From: an uncultured Verrucomicrobiota bacterium
GTDB taxonomy: Bacteria; Verrucomicrobiota; Kiritimatiellia; SS1-B-03-39; UBA6053
DNA length: 64,000 nt
Reading direction: 5' to 3'
Assembly: GCA_937127435.1 (NCBI GenBank)
Contig: CAKZLZ010000124.1
Location: 28,602 to 92,601, forward strand
The position numbers were made by a program, and so were the translations under genes. Shown here piece by piece: positions 8,314 through 16,691 of the stretch (position 1 is the first letter of the stretch; every line of letters starts with the position of its first letter). Below the pieces are notes generated by a model. It was given only the letters and a program-made list of their open reading frames with translations, did no database searches and had not been told where the DNA came from.

Positions 8314-10812
8314 ATGGTTAATGAAGCAACCCCCATGATGAAGCAGTTCCGTAAAATCCGGAACAGTCTGCCTGAAGAGATTATCTTATTTTTCAGGTTG
8401 GGTGACTTTTATGAAATGTTCTTCGATGATGCGGTCACCGCCTCGAAAATTTTGGAAATCACCCTCACCAAACGTCAGAAAGTGCCCATGTGCGGCATCC
8501 CTTTTCATTCTGCGGACGGCTATTTGGCCAAACTGATTAAAGCCGGCAAAAAGGTGGCGATTTGCGACCAGGTGGAGGATCCTGCCCAAACCAAGGGGAT
8601 CGTGCAACGGGAAGTTGTCCGCATTATCACCCCGGGAACAGTACTGGAAGATAACGTGCTGGATTCCGCCCGCCCGAATTATCTGGCGGGGTTGCATCGG
8701 GAGAAAAACGGTTATGGACTGGCGCTTCTGGATATTTCCACCGGAGATTTCCGCATTGAAGAATCCAAAGATCTGGGTGCGCTGCTGGACAGTTTTGTGG
8801 CCGCCGGACCGGCCGAATTGCTGGTGGCGGAAGAGGAAAAAGATCAGTGGCCGGCCGATTTAAAATTGGTGGCGCGGGTGCTCACCCCTTACGACGACTG
8901 GGTCTTCGAAGGCGATGCGGCCGAAGACCTGTTGATCCGCCATTTTTCCGTACAATCGCTGGAAGGATTTGGTTGTCAGAACCTGGGCCCCGCCCTGGGC
9001 GCCGCGGCCGCGGTACTGCATTATGTGCACCACAACCTTCACAACAAAATCGACCACATCCGCTCTCTGCAGGTTCGGAATCCGGAAGATTTTTTGGTAC
9101 TGGACGAAGCCACGGTTTCCAATCTGGAACTTTTGGAATCCCGGGATCCGCGTCCCGGTCATCGCGGCCCCACTTTGCTTAAAGTCATGGATGCCACCTG
9201 CACCGCCATGGGTGCCCGATTGTTGCGTCAGTGGATTGCCCGTCCCCTCACCAACAAAGCCGCCATTGAAGCACGACACCAGGCGGTGGAAACTTTATTG
9301 ACGCAACAGGCGGATTACCGCGGCATCCGCGAAGGCCTGGGGGATGTAAAAGATTTGGAACGGTTGTTGGCCCGACTGCACAGCAGCAGTGGAAATCCGC
9401 GGGAAGTGCAAGCCATGGCGCAATCGTTGCGTGCCCTCCCGGGTTTAAAATCTTTGTTGGCCTCCTCTCCTTCCCCCCGCCTTCATCAATTGGGAGGGGA
9501 ACTGCAACCTCTGCCCGAACTTACTGCCCATATTGAAGCCTCGTTGGTGGATGAACCACCGGCCAATCTGAAAGATGGCGGGGTCATCCGGGAGGGGGTG
9601 CATTCCGAGTTGGACGAACTGCGGGCGGCCTCTACCGAAGGCCGGAAATGGCTGGCCAACTTTCAAGTCGAAGAGCAGGAACGCACCGGAATTAAAAGTC
9701 TTAAGATCCGGCACAATAAAGTTTTCGGATATTATATCGAAGTCAGCAAATCCAATCTTGAGTTGGTGCCGGAAGACTACCAACGCAAACAGACCCTGGT
9801 CAATGCGGAGCGCTTCATTACCCCTGCTCTCAAAGAAGTGGAAAACAAAATCCTCGGCGCCCAGGACCGTTCCGTCGCCCTGGAGCAGGAGCTCTTTTCC
9901 GCCCTGCGCGAGGAAGTGTTGAAGTATACTTTAGAAATTCAACAAAGTGCGGGCGCACTGGCGGAGATCGACGTTCTCACCGGGTTTGCCGAGCGGGCTT
10001 TGCGCTTGAGTTATTGCAAACCGCAGATGACGGAGGACGGGGTGCTCGACATCCGCGACGGACGTCATCCGGTGATTGAAACCCTGGAAGATGCCGAACG
10101 TTTTGTACCCAACGACAGTTACCTGAATGATCAGGACTATCAGCTACACATTCTCACCGGACCCAATATGGCCGGTAAATCGACCTATATTCGTCAGGTG
10201 GCGCTGATTACCATTCTGGCGCAAATGGGAAGCTATGTACCGGCATCCGAAGCCAAACTGAGTGTCGTCGACCGGGTGTTCACCCGGGTGGGTGCCAGTG
10301 ATGATCTGGCCCGCGGCCGCAGTACTTTTATGGTGGAGATGCAGGAGACGGCAAATATCCTGAACAACGCCACCCCGAAAAGCCTGGTCATTCTGGATGA
10401 AATCGGACGCGGCACTTCGACTTACGACGGGATCAGTATTGCCTGGGCGGTGGCGGAGCATCTGCACAACCGCCCCGAGAGCAAAGCCAAAACCCTGTTC
10501 GCCACCCATTATCACGAACTCACCCAGTTACCGGAAACCCTCAGTGGCGCCAAAAACTTTTCGGTCGCGGTGAGAGAGCGGGGGGAACAAATTGTGTTCC
10601 TGCGCAAGATCGTCGAAGGCGCGGCAGACCGCAGTTACGGCATTCAGGTGGGCCGCCTTGCAGGATTACCCGAACCCGTGGTCAACCGCGCAAGAGAGAT
10701 TTTATTTGGTCTGGAAGCGGGACAACACGGCAAAGGTCAACCCCAGTTGTTGCAACCCAAACCCCGGCGCAAAAAAGAAGACCCGGATCAGATGAAGCTT
10801 TTCGGAGATTGA
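8314..10812 (+). CDS. mutS: DNA mismatch repair protein MutS
   Basis: Recognises base mismatches and small loops and recruits MutL. At 832 aa it has the usual length. The N-terminal mismatch-recognition motif is present (RLGDFYEMFFDDA, with the F-x-E wedge). The ATPase domain has Walker A GPNMAGKST near residue 616, the ST loop region ARGRSTFMVEMQET, Walker B VILDEIGRGTSTYDG and FATHYHEL. The protein ends QMKLFGD, which resembles the short C-terminal beta-clamp binding peptide. It stands alone or with the ThuA gene 16 bp downstream. Confidence 0.98.
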   Translation: MVNEATPMMKQFRKIRNSLPEEIILFFRLGDFYEMFFDDAVTASKILEITLTKRQKVPMCGIPFHSADGYLAKLIKAGKKVAICDQVEDPAQTKGIVQREVVRIITPGTVLEDNVLDSARPNYLAGLHREKNGYGLALLDISTGDFRIEESKDLGALLDSFVAAGPAELLVAEEEKDQWPADLKLVARVLTPYDDWVFEGDAAEDLLIRHFSVQSLEGFGCQNLGPALGAAAAVLHYVHHNLHNKIDHIRSLQVRNPEDFLVLDEATVSNLELLESRDPRPGHRGPTLLKVMDATCTAMGARLLRQWIARPLTNKAAIEARHQAVETLLTQQADYRGIREGLGDVKDLERLLARLHSSSGNPREVQAMAQSLRALPGLKSLLASSPSPRLHQLGGELQPLPELTAHIEASLVDEPPANLKDGGVIREGVHSELDELRAASTEGRKWLANFQVEEQERTGIKSLKIRHNKVFGYYIEVSKSNLELVPEDYQRKQTLVNAERFITPALKEVENKILGAQDRSVALEQELFSALREEVLKYTLEIQQSAGALAEIDVLTGFAERALRLSYCKPQMTEDGVLDIRDGRHPVIETLEDAERFVPNDSYLNDQDYQLHILTGPNMAGKSTYIRQVALITILAQMGSYVPASEAKLSVVDRVFTRVGASDDLARGRSTFMVEMQETANILNNATPKSLVILDEIGRGTSTYDGISIAWAVAEHLHNRPESKAKTLFATHYHELTQLPETLSGAKNFSVAVRERGEQIVFLRKIVEGAADRSYGIQVGRLAGLPEPVVNRAREILFGLEAGQHGKGQPQLLQPKPRRKKEDPDQMKLFGD

Positions 10813-10828
10813 ATTGAACCCAAGGTAA

Positions 10829-11467
10829 ATGATGAGCACGGCTTTAATATTTCATGGTGGCTGGGATGGTCATCAACCGGTTGAATGTGCGGATATTTTC
10901 GCGAAGGAACTGGAAGCGCATGGCGTAAAAGTTACGGTTTCCGACAGTCTGGATGCCTTGAATGATCCGGAACAGGTGAAAAGTTATGACTTAATCACCC
11001 CGATCTGGACCATGGGTGAAATCAGCAAAGCGCAATCTGACAACCTGTTGAATGCCGTAAAGGAAGGTACCGGGCTGGCCGGATTTCATGGGGGCATGGG
11101 CGACGCCTTTCGCGGTAATATCGATTACGAATGGGCCGTGGGGGGGATCTTCGTGGGACACCCGCATATTGGAGACTATACCGTTCGGCTGACGGCGAAT
11201 CAGCACGAGATCACCAACGGACTCCCCTTGGAATTTCCTTACAACTCCGAGCAGTATTATATGTTGGTGGATCCAAGTATCCACGTGCTTGCAGACACTC
11301 TCTACGACCACGATGGCCGCCGGGCGGTGATGCCGGTGGTGTGGACCCGTTCCCTGGGGAAAGGCCGGGTGTTTTTCTCTGCGCTCGGCCATCAGGCGCA
11401 GGAATTCAGTGACTTTCCACGGGTGAAGGACATGACGGTAAAAGGGTTGCTGTGGGCGATGCGGTAA
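10829..11467 (+). CDS. ThuA domain-containing protein (trehalose utilisation-like)
   Basis: 212 aa with a class I glutamine amidotransferase-like fold as in ThuA (PF06283). Visible blocks are ALIFHGGWDGHQP, LAGFHGGMGDAFRG, EWAVGGIFVGHPH, and the C-terminal PVVWTRSLGKGRVFFSALGHQAQEF, which is characteristic. ThuA relatives take part in trehalose/sucrose catabolism with 3-keto-sugar intermediates in some bacteria; the substrate here is unknown. It starts 16 bp behind mutS, with a second ATG three bases later. Confidence 0.85.
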   Translation: MMSTALIFHGGWDGHQPVECADIFAKELEAHGVKVTVSDSLDALNDPEQVKSYDLITPIWTMGEISKAQSDNLLNAVKEGTGLAGFHGGMGDAFRGNIDYEWAVGGIFVGHPHIGDYTVRLTANQHEITNGLPLEFPYNSEQYYMLVDPSIHVLADTLYDHDGRRAVMPVVWTRSLGKGRVFFSALGHQAQEFSDFPRVKDMTVKGLLWAMR

Positions 11468-11538
11468 AGATGAAAAGGAAGGGTAGAATTCAAAATTTCG
11501 TCACCCCGGCATTCCCTGCTTTGTTTCCAGGTACCCCC

Positions 11539-12432
11539 ATGAAATATATTAATTTTTCAGCTCTGGTTATCATACTTTGGTTTTGTAGAACCTACCCTTT
11601 ATACGGAGAAGAGAAAGCAGAGTTCAAAGGGACACCGCTAGAGGTTTTGGCCCAAGATTTGGACCTGGCTGACCCGACAGAGCGAAATGCAACCATAAGG
11701 AAAATTGCGCTGATAGGTTCTCCCGAGGCCATCACCTGGTTGCAAACCCGCCTTGAACGCAATTTAAATCAACAGACAGGGGAGACGACAAGTACAAGTT
11801 GTCAATCGCTGAAAGAGTTTCGAGCACACATGATCGTTCCATCTGAAAACGACGTATTGGCAGAGGAACTTGCGAAAACGTATTTAGAAAAATTGATTCC
11901 TCTTTTGAAACAAACAGCTCTGCTGGGCACCGACGATGGATCAAGTTTGGCCTGTAGAGTATATGAGTCATATGGTCAGAAAATCCAGTACAATAAAAAT
12001 GGGGAGATTTGCGACTACGAACCTTCCGAAAAACAAAAACAACACCAGCAGCTCCGAATAGACTTTGAGGCACAATGGAATGAAGCATTTGTAAACCTGA
12101 AGCCCGAAAAGAAAGCATTGGGACAACCGGTGAACGAGTGGCTCTCAACGTATAAAATGCCCTTTAACCTCACAAACCGCCCCAACGACGGAAACACGGT
12201 CCAATATTATAGAGAACGATATTCAAAAGATGAAATTGAAACCTTCACATTATATGGTGACCTCAACGCGCTGAATGATCATGAAAAATTCACTGAAATT
12301 CTCTGGAGCTCAGATACCGGTACCGGGCAAAAAGGGTTTTGGGCTTATTTCGATGCAGAGGATGGCAAACTTCTTTTCCTGTTTCATATGGATTGGTCTC
12401 ATGCAGATCGAATTTCAAAGAAATCGTTTTAG
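11539..12432 (+). CDS. exported hypothetical protein
   Basis: About 297 aa when started at the ATG at 11539, which puts a signal peptide first (MKYINFSALVIILWFCRTYPLYGEE). The frame also extends upstream to 11452, but that part overlaps the ThuA gene and lacks signal features. The mature protein is acidic, rich in Lys/Glu and charged helices, and includes an alpha-helical start (LEVLAQDLDLADPTERNATIRKIALIGSPEAITWLQTRL) reminiscent of a HEAT-like repeat. No named family is recognised. Confidence 0.55.
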   Translation: MKYINFSALVIILWFCRTYPLYGEEKAEFKGTPLEVLAQDLDLADPTERNATIRKIALIGSPEAITWLQTRLERNLNQQTGETTSTSCQSLKEFRAHMIVPSENDVLAEELAKTYLEKLIPLLKQTALLGTDDGSSLACRVYESYGQKIQYNKNGEICDYEPSEKQKQHQQLRIDFEAQWNEAFVNLKPEKKALGQPVNEWLSTYKMPFNLTNRPNDGNTVQYYRERYSKDEIETFTLYGDLNALNDHEKFTEILWSSDTGTGQKGFWAYFDAEDGKLLFLFHMDWSHADRISKKSF

Positions 12433-12443
12433 ATGATTCATTT

Positions 12444-13466
12444 ATGATCCCCCACAACTTTCCATCCCCTTCCATTCAAATCATCGGTCACGGACTGGCG
12501 GGAGCCATTCTGGCGGAAACACTTTCCCAAGCAGGTTTGCGGGTTTCGGTCTATGACGATGGCGGTGTTTCTTCCAGCCAGGTGGCGGCGGGAATGTTCA
12601 CGCCGCTCACCGGCAGGCGCCTCATTCCCAGTTGGTCGCTTGAACATGCCATGCCGGCAGTGGAACAGTTTTATCCGTCATTGGAAAAAAAATTGGGCTC
12701 CACCTTTTTCCATCCCTGTTCCACCCTGCGGATTTTCCGAAGTTTGGACGAACAGGCTGAATGGATAAAAAACCGGGAGAACGGATTCACAAAACCACTG
12801 AGCGGCGATGCCCTTCCCTTTCAATCATCTTTCGGAGGCTGTGAAATCGTGGGCGGCGGATGGGTGGATCTCCCCCTGATGCTGGAAGGGCTCACCCAAA
12901 GGCGCAAAGAGAAACAGGAATGGGGAAAACTCGAAGCGGCCGACATCACGGTTTGGGCCGAAGGTGTCCGGGCTTCTGAAAATCCGTTGTGGAAAGATGT
13001 GGGCTGGCGGAATGCGCACGGGGACATTCTCACCCTCAAAATTCCGGATTTGCCTGAAGACTGTATTTATAATTTCGGAAAGTTTTTGGTCCCCCTCGGA
13101 AATCAGAAATTCCGTTGTGGCGCAACCTATGCCTGGGACGAATGTTCTCCGGCACCCAGGGCGCAAGGACGACAGGAACTTGAAGCCGAAGTACGTTCGT
13201 TTTTGAAACTTCCTTTTGAAGTGTTGGATCACCGGGCAGGCATTCGGCCGGTCGCAGTCGCCCGGGTCCCGGTGGCCGGACCGCATCCTGAAGAGATATC
13301 CCAATGGATTTTTAATGGCTTTGGGAGCAAAGGCGTGTTGATGGCTCCATGGATGGCGGAATGCGTGCTGGCAAAAATTACGCAGGGGAAAGAATTGCCC
13401 AAAGAAACCCGGGCGGCCCGTCGCATGCAGCGTCAGCGGGACCGGGCGAAGACATATAACCGATAA
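12444..13466 (+). CDS. FAD-dependent oxidoreductase (D-amino-acid/glycine oxidase fold)
   Basis: About 340 aa from the ATG at 12444, eleven bases behind the previous stop. The N-terminus IIGHGLAGAILAETLSQAGLRVSVYDDG is a Rossmann FAD-binding loop (GxGxxG), followed by SSQVAAGMFTPLTGRRL, typical of the DAO superfamily (PF01266). The C-terminal RAGIRPVAVARVPVAGP ... WIFNGFGSKGVLMAPWMAECV matches the FAD-contacting end of MnmC/ThiO-type enzymes. Because it lacks a methyltransferase partner domain, this could be the oxidase half of MnmC or a stand-alone amine oxidase. The substrate is not decided by sequence. Confidence 0.8.
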   Translation: MIPHNFPSPSIQIIGHGLAGAILAETLSQAGLRVSVYDDGGVSSSQVAAGMFTPLTGRRLIPSWSLEHAMPAVEQFYPSLEKKLGSTFFHPCSTLRIFRSLDEQAEWIKNRENGFTKPLSGDALPFQSSFGGCEIVGGGWVDLPLMLEGLTQRRKEKQEWGKLEAADITVWAEGVRASENPLWKDVGWRNAHGDILTLKIPDLPEDCIYNFGKFLVPLGNQKFRCGATYAWDECSPAPRAQGRQELEAEVRSFLKLPFEVLDHRAGIRPVAVARVPVAGPHPEEISQWIFNGFGSKGVLMAPWMAECVLAKITQGKELPKETRAARRMQRQRDRAKTYNR

Positions 13467-13590
13467 ATTCCGTCCGGACGGCAGAGGGGAAAAATGCCGG
13501 GTTAAAAAAAAGTTTCACTCGAAACAATAAATCCGAAAACCCTGCGTTTATGTTCATTGTAACCAAACCCCTAACCTAAAGGTTGATGAA

Positions 13591-14166
13591 ATGAACAAAG
13601 TACAGATTAGTAAAAAATTGATTCCTTGCCTGATCGCAGGCCTGATAATTCCCCTCGCAGGATTCGCCGACGCCGACCAGGAAAAACCTGAAGGCCGCCG
13701 TAAAGGTCCGCCCCAGGAAGGTCCCCGCCGCGACCGCATTATAGAAATGTTCGATGCGGATGGGGATGGAAAACTTTCCGAAGAGGAACGTGCCACCGCC
13801 AAAGCCGCCGGGGAAGCCCGCCGTGCCGAAGCCCTGAAAAATTACGACAAAGATGGTGACGGCAAGCTCAGCAAAGAAGAACGTCAGGTGATGATCGAAG
13901 ATAACCGTGAAAAACGGCAAGCGGAAATTCTGGAAAAATATGATGCGGACGGAGATGGAAAGCTCTCCGAAGAAGAACGTGCAAAAGTACGTGAAGAATT
14001 AGGCCCGCCTCCGGAAAAACGCAAAGAAATGCGCGAAAAAGCTCTGGAAAAATTCGACGCCGATGGTGACGGAGAACTCTCAGAAGAGGAACGTGCCACC
14101 GCCCGGGCAGAAATGCAGAAGCGCAAAGGCCCCAAAGGTGAGCGGAAAGGTCCCCCGCAGGAATAA
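13591..14166 (+). CDS. secreted EF-hand calcium-binding protein, four EF loops
   Basis: 191 aa with a signal peptide (KKLIPCLIAGLIIPLAGFADA). Four canonical 12-residue calcium loops follow: DADGDGKLSEEE, DKDGDGKLSKEE, DADGDGKLSEEE and DADGDGELSEEE, separated by charged helices. Secreted EF-hand proteins of this kind are common in Planctomycetes/Verrucomicrobiota and probably bind calcium outside the cytoplasm; a specific partner is unknown. A strong hairpin terminator follows at 14191. The next gene encodes a shorter relative, which suggests local duplication. Confidence 0.85.
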   Translation: MNKVQISKKLIPCLIAGLIIPLAGFADADQEKPEGRRKGPPQEGPRRDRIIEMFDADGDGKLSEEERATAKAAGEARRAEALKNYDKDGDGKLSKEERQVMIEDNREKRQAEILEKYDADGDGKLSEEERAKVREELGPPPEKRKEMREKALEKFDADGDGELSEEERATARAEMQKRKGPKGERKGPPQE

Positions 14167-14190
14167 CCTTTCTTCCATCTGAAAAGCACT

Positions 14191-14220
14191 TCCCCCCTGA
14201 TTTTTCAGGGGGGATTTTTA
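14191..14220 (+). terminator. rho-independent terminator of the EF-hand gene
   Basis: Perfect 10-bp stem TCCCCCCTGA / TCAGGGGGGA (14191-14200 and 14205-14214) with a TTTT loop, followed by TTTTTA. It lies 25 bp behind the stop. Confidence 0.9.
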
Positions 14221-14329
14221 TTATTCATATCTGAAAGTTAACTGTTGCAAATTTTCAGGTTCAGACTCTAAAATACATTATCCTCAGATCCAATTCGGAT
14301 CAAAGGAACTAACCCCAACCGAAAGGTAA

Positions 14330-14707
14330 ATGAGAATGCAAAAATCCACAATCGCAAAAATTTTAATGGCTGTCGTTTTAACGGGATGGGTATTACCCAT
14401 GACGTCTATGGCGGAAGAATCCGGTGAAAAAAAAGAGCATCAAAAAAAGAAACCCAACAAAGACATGCTCGAGAAATATGACGTCGACAAAGACGGTACG
14501 ATTTCTGCCGATGAAAAAGCGGCCATGAAGGAAGACAAAAAAGCGCAAAAAGCAGAATTCATGAAGAAGTATGACACAGACGGAGACGGAAAACTCTCCA
14601 TGGATGAAAAAGCCGAAATGAAGAAGGCGAAAATGGAAGCGAAACAAGCCGCCAAAGATGCGAAAGAAAAAGCAAAAGAAAAAGCAAATGACATGGTGGA
14701 AGAATAA
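14330..14707 (+). CDS. secreted EF-hand protein, two EF loops
   Basis: 125 aa with a signal peptide (KSTIAKILMAVVLTGWVLPMTSMAEE) and two calcium loops, DVDKDGTISADE and DTDGDGKLSMDE. A Lys/Ala/Glu-rich helical tail (KMEAKQAAKDAKEKAKEKAND) follows. The ribosome-binding site GAAAGGTAA directly precedes the ATG at 14330. It is a shorter paralogue of the upstream gene, with its own terminators on both sides, so the two are expressed separately. Confidence 0.8.
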   Translation: MRMQKSTIAKILMAVVLTGWVLPMTSMAEESGEKKEHQKKKPNKDMLEKYDVDKDGTISADEKAAMKEDKKAQKAEFMKKYDTDGDGKLSMDEKAEMKKAKMEAKQAAKDAKEKAKEKANDMVEE

Positions 14708-14736
14708 TCAGTCCCCTGAACTTTCTTGCATAAAAC

Positions 14737-14764
14737 AAAACCCCCGGAATCTTCCGGGGGTTTT
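14737..14764. terminator. bidirectional terminator between convergent genes
   Basis: Perfect 9-bp stem CCCCCGGAA / TTCCGGGGG (14741-14749 and 14752-14760) with a TC loop, preceded by AAAA and followed by TTTT. It can therefore terminate the EF-hand gene on the plus strand and the YlbF-family gene on the minus strand. Confidence 0.9.
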
Positions 14765-14787
14765 CACTTTCTGGATGAAAAAGCGTT

Positions 14788-15240
14788 TTAGCTGCAACCG
14801 CCTTCGCTTCCACAGCTTCCGCCACCGCAACCACCACCGCAGCATCCACCCTGTTTGGGGGTCACTTCTTCTTCCGTCGGCACGCGACCGAGTTCAAAAG
14901 TTTTGGTGACATAACGAACAACGGTATCCCGGAGTTCTTCGAATCCCTGCTGGGCTTCCACAAATCCGCCGGCAACGGGGTGCATCAACAGGCGTTCGCG
15001 TTGATCTTCAAAGGCTTGGATTTCTTCTTCGGTTAAATCACCGGAAGTTTCCTGCTTCTGAACCAGCTCGGATTGTTTCTGGCTGAGGTCCTGATATAAT
15101 TTCTGGGCATCGGCATCCTCAACGAATGCGTCCAATTGCGCTTTCATGCGTTTGTAGCTCTCGAGTTCGAGCAGGCTGGCACAAAGTTCTTTGGTTTTAC
15201 TGATTACGGGTGTTTCTTGGGCATTGAGTAAATCTGACAT
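14788..15240 (-). CDS. YlbF/YmcA-family protein with Cys-rich C-terminal tail
   Basis: 150 aa. The helical core (KTKELCASLLELESYKRMK... and QDLSQKQSELVQKQ) fits the Com_YlbF family (PF06133). In Bacillus the YlbF/YmcA/YaaT complex controls RNase Y activity and biofilm/competence, and it carries iron-sulfur clusters. The last residues, GGCCGGGCGGGSCG, add five cysteines in a Gly-rich tail, absent in the Bacillus proteins as I recall them. The tail probably binds a metal or cluster. It is a single gene, convergent with the EF-hand gene and divergent from hflX. Confidence 0.7.
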   Translation of the reverse strand: MSDLLNAQETPVISKTKELCASLLELESYKRMKAQLDAFVEDADAQKLYQDLSQKQSELVQKQETSGDLTEEEIQAFEDQRERLLMHPVAGGFVEAQQGFEELRDTVVRYVTKTFELGRVPTEEEVTPKQGGCCGGGCGGGSCGSEGGCS

Positions 15241-15316
15241 GAGGTTCCTTCTGAATTGAATTATGAGTTGAGGAAGCGTATAGGAACTCTAATGAATTGC
15301 AACTCTGGAAACGTGA

Positions 15317-16630
15317 ATGATTGATGTACAAGAAAAGCCCCGCATGGTGGAAAAGGCTTTTTTATTAAGTGTTCACCTGAAAGGAGAGTCCAAAGCCGAA
15401 GCAGAAGATTTACTCGAAGAGCTTGAAGAACTGGTGAAAACCTTGGGAATCGGTATTGTCGGCTCCGCGGTGGTGGAAGTGCGGGAATGGAAGGCCCGCT
15501 TGCTGATTGGGACGGGAAAAGCGGACGAAATTCTTGAAAAAATGAAAGAAGTCGATGCCGACTGCCTGGTGATCGACAATGAATTGTCCCCGGCACAGCA
15601 ACGGAACTGGGAAGCTTTCAGTAAATGCACCTGTATTGACCGTCAGGAAGTGATTTTGGATATTTTTGGGAGCCGCGCCCAAACCAAAGAGGCCAAATTG
15701 CAGGTCGAACTGGCCCGCATGGAGTATAATTTACCCCGTTTAAAAAAGGCATGGAGCCATCTGGGACGCCAATCCGGTGGCGGAGGCGGAGGGGGTGCGG
15801 CCCAAAAAGGGGAAGGTGAGCAGCAAATCGAGCTCGACCGCCGCATGGTCCGGGACCGCATTTCGTCGCTTAAAAAAGAATTAAAGATCGTACGGGCCAA
15901 CCGCGCGGTCCAACGCAAAGAGCGGAGCCGCGTACCCCTCCCGCATGCAGCGGTGGTCGGATACACCAATGCGGGAAAAAGCTCTCTGTTACAGGCCCTT
16001 TCCGGCTCCAAAATATATGTCGCCAATAAACTTTTTGCCACATTGGACACCACTACCCGGCGAATCGAATTGCCCAATGGCCGGCCTTTACTGGTCACGG
16101 ATACGGTCGGATTTGTCAGAAATTTGCCCCACGGACTGGTAGATGCCTTTAAAGCCACGTTGGAGGAAGCCATTCTCGCCGATTTCCTGATTCATGTACT
16201 GGATGTGACCGCACCGCAAGTTGAAGCCTTCCATGATACCACCCTCAAGGTCCTGGGGGAACTGGGTGCGGATCAAAAACGGATGATTACCGTATTTAAT
16301 AAAATCGATCTGTTGCCGGACAACGCCCGAAAACTTTCCATATTGCAAAGGCATCCGGACGCCATTTTTCTCTCCACCCACAGCCGGGAGGGACTTCAAA
16401 CCCTTGAAGAAAGGTTAAGCGATCAACTGGCGGATCAGGTATCCCATCTTCACCTCGAAATTCCACATGCCCGGGGGGATGTGGTCGCCCTGTTACACGA
16501 GCAGGCCAAGGTAAACAGCAGCCGCTATGAAGACGAAGCGGTTTTCGTGGATGCCACGGTCCCCAAACGACTCGTGGATATGTTGGAAAGCTGGGTGATT
16601 TCCGAAGCGGAATCTCCGGTCCGGTCCTAA
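15317..16630 (+). CDS. hflX: ribosome-associated GTPase HflX
   Basis: 437 aa. The N-terminal HflX domain carries GTGKADEI and IDNELSPAQQRNWE, then DRQEVILDIFGSRAQTKEAKLQVELA. A Gly-rich loop leads into the coiled coil (QIELDRRMVRDRI). The GTPase motifs are G1 GYTNAGKSS near residue 214, the G2 region LDTTTRRI, G3 DTVGFVRNLP and G4 NKIDLL. HflX splits stalled or hibernating ribosomes, especially under heat or antibiotic stress. It is divergently transcribed from the YlbF-family gene, with about 75 bp between them. Confidence 0.96.
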   Translation: MIDVQEKPRMVEKAFLLSVHLKGESKAEAEDLLEELEELVKTLGIGIVGSAVVEVREWKARLLIGTGKADEILEKMKEVDADCLVIDNELSPAQQRNWEAFSKCTCIDRQEVILDIFGSRAQTKEAKLQVELARMEYNLPRLKKAWSHLGRQSGGGGGGGAAQKGEGEQQIELDRRMVRDRISSLKKELKIVRANRAVQRKERSRVPLPHAAVVGYTNAGKSSLLQALSGSKIYVANKLFATLDTTTRRIELPNGRPLLVTDTVGFVRNLPHGLVDAFKATLEEAILADFLIHVLDVTAPQVEAFHDTTLKVLGELGADQKRMITVFNKIDLLPDNARKLSILQRHPDAIFLSTHSREGLQTLEERLSDQLADQVSHLHLEIPHARGDVVALLHEQAKVNSSRYEDEAVFVDATVPKRLVDMLESWVISEAESPVRS

Positions 16631-16691
16631 AGAACATTCCCTTTTTTCCTTCTGGTCTTTTAAGATTTGCTAGGTAGGATGTTGGACACTT

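Noticed and set aside
13467-13590. Possible riboswitch upstream of the EF-hand gene
   Set aside because: Only a short CCGTCCGGACGG palindrome is present; no known aptamer pattern could be traced.
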